From CAYPGT01 sp964512985 (GTDB lineage Bacteria > Cyanobacteriota > Vampirovibrionia > LMEP-6097), in contig CAZELI010000039.1 in the NCBI GenBank assembly GCA_964512985.1, positions 1-15,430 of the forward strand: 15,430 nucleotides of DNA. Reading direction: 5' to 3'. Shown piece by piece: positions 14,891 through 15,430 of this stretch. Below the pieces are notes generated by a model. It saw only the letters and a program-made list of their open reading frames with translations. It was not told the origin of the DNA and made no database searches. Every line of letters begins with the position of its first letter. The stretch's first letter is position 1. Position numbers and translations under genes: made by a program.

Positions 14891-15400
14891 TTATTTTTGA
14901 CTTCTTATAGATTTTACTGTTTCTTCTATAGCTGCGATAGCTTTCTCATTTTCAGCACGATTATTTTGAAGAATTTTTGGGATAGACATAATCATAAACG
15001 GTGTAAGATCTCCATTAAAACATAATTTTAGTTGTCTCACTGCTTCTTTAAGAACATATATAACTTCCTTTTGTTGATCGGATTTTATTCTTGCAGCTGT
15101 TATCAATGGATTATTATATTTTAATTCTTTTAAATATCCATAGCCAACTTTATTTCTTTCTCTCTCACTTGGATGGTAGCTGATTACGAGAGGACCAGTT
15201 AAAGCAGGGAACTGATAACCTGGTATTACTATTGTCAAAAGTTCTTTCTTGTTATCAGGATGTTGAAGTAAAGTCCCTGGCTGGATTTGATCATAAGGAG
15301 GTTTTGGATCTTGTCCACTCTGAGTTCCAGCTGAATTAGTTTCAGAGTTACTATAAGCAATTCGAGGAATATGTCTAAGGTAAGTATCCCTTGACAGCAC
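14891..15400 (-). CDS. Hypothetical protein, 169 residues
   Basis: The frame is open from an in-frame TAA near the right edge (about 15426) to the TAA at 14893-14891. The only usual start is GTG at 15400-15398; no ATG occurs before the conserved-looking part, and no Shine-Dalgarno is visible. The N-terminal 45 residues are polar and Pro/Ser/Gln-rich. The middle (LLTIVIPGYQFP, then TGPLVISYHPSERERNKVGYG) looks like beta strands with loops. The rest is largely helical (KEVIYVLKEAVRQLKLCF and a charged C-terminus AENEKAIAAIEETVKSIRSQ). There is no signal peptide or membrane segment. I do not recognise a family. It converges on the receiver gene with a one-base gap, so each transcript likely runs antisense into the other. 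Confidence 0.7.
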   Translation of the reverse strand: MLSRDTYLRHIPRIAYSNSETNSAGTQSGQDPKPPYDQIQPGTLLQHPDNKKELLTIVIPGYQFPALTGPLVISYHPSERERNKVGYGYLKELKYNNPLITAARIKSDQQKEVIYVLKEAVRQLKLCFNGDLTPFMIMSIPKILQNNRAENEKAIAAIEETVKSIRSQK

Positions 15401-15430
15401 GTACTTATTAATGTAAGATGTTGTTTATGA

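Noticed and set aside
1..15430. tRNA or rRNA genes
   Set aside because: No cloverleaf-like segment with a conserved T-loop and no rRNA core sequence was seen on either strand by eye; a covariance-model scan was not possible.

Overview
The window reads as ordinary bacterial chromosome of low to moderate GC. It contains housekeeping genes (ileS, mnmG), a Ski2-like RNA helicase of a type familiar from Cyanobacteria and Actinobacteria, a two-component pair, a MazF/PemK-type toxin-antitoxin pair and one very large secreted repeat protein. My best guess at lineage is a non-photosynthetic relative of Cyanobacteria (Melainabacteria / Vampirovibrionia-like). This is inferred from the Ski2-like helicase, the base composition and the type of repeat surface protein; nothing in the window proves it. 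The genes use the standard code, with TAA and TAG stops and occasional GTG starts.

Layout, left to right. (1) 1-3454, minus strand: the first 1151 codons of an exported protein with a signal peptide, a roughly 330-residue N-terminal region, nine collagen Gly-X-Y triplets, then at least six tandem phage-tail-fibre-like modules. The gene runs off the left edge. Plus-strand open frames here are shadows of the repeats. (2) 3455-3727: divergent intergenic region with a promoter and an operator-like palindrome for the repeat gene. (3) 3728-6730, plus: ileS, followed by a strong intrinsic terminator and two matching hairpins. (4) 6888-8278, minus: four short genes in one orientation. In transcription order these are a Cys/Gly-rich protein with a GTG start, an AbrB-type antitoxin with operator palindromes, a MazF/PemK-type toxin, and a 58-residue protein of unknown function. 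(5) 8279-8692: non-coding, with a large hairpin. (6) 8693-10996, plus: Ski2-like helicase. It converges on (7) mnmG at 11083-13041, minus, with a REP-like hairpin between them. (8) 13176-14889, plus: a membrane histidine kinase and a CheY-like receiver overlapping by 29 bases. (9) 14891-15400, minus: an unrecognised 169-residue protein whose stop lies one base from the receiver's stop.

Functionally, ileS and mnmG both serve translation: isoleucine charging, and wobble-uridine modification of tRNA. The helicase probably acts in RNA processing. The kinase and receiver form one signalling unit with no DNA-binding output domain in this window. The toxin and antitoxin form one autoregulated module.

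I did not find a clear, complete new multi-gene system. The items most worth a second look are: the fibre/collagen chimera with DNA-identical repeats; the altered HIGH signature (HIGT) in IleRS; the His-rich membrane sensor of the kinase; the Cys/Gly-rich small protein beside the toxin-antitoxin pair; and paired hairpins with a shared core.
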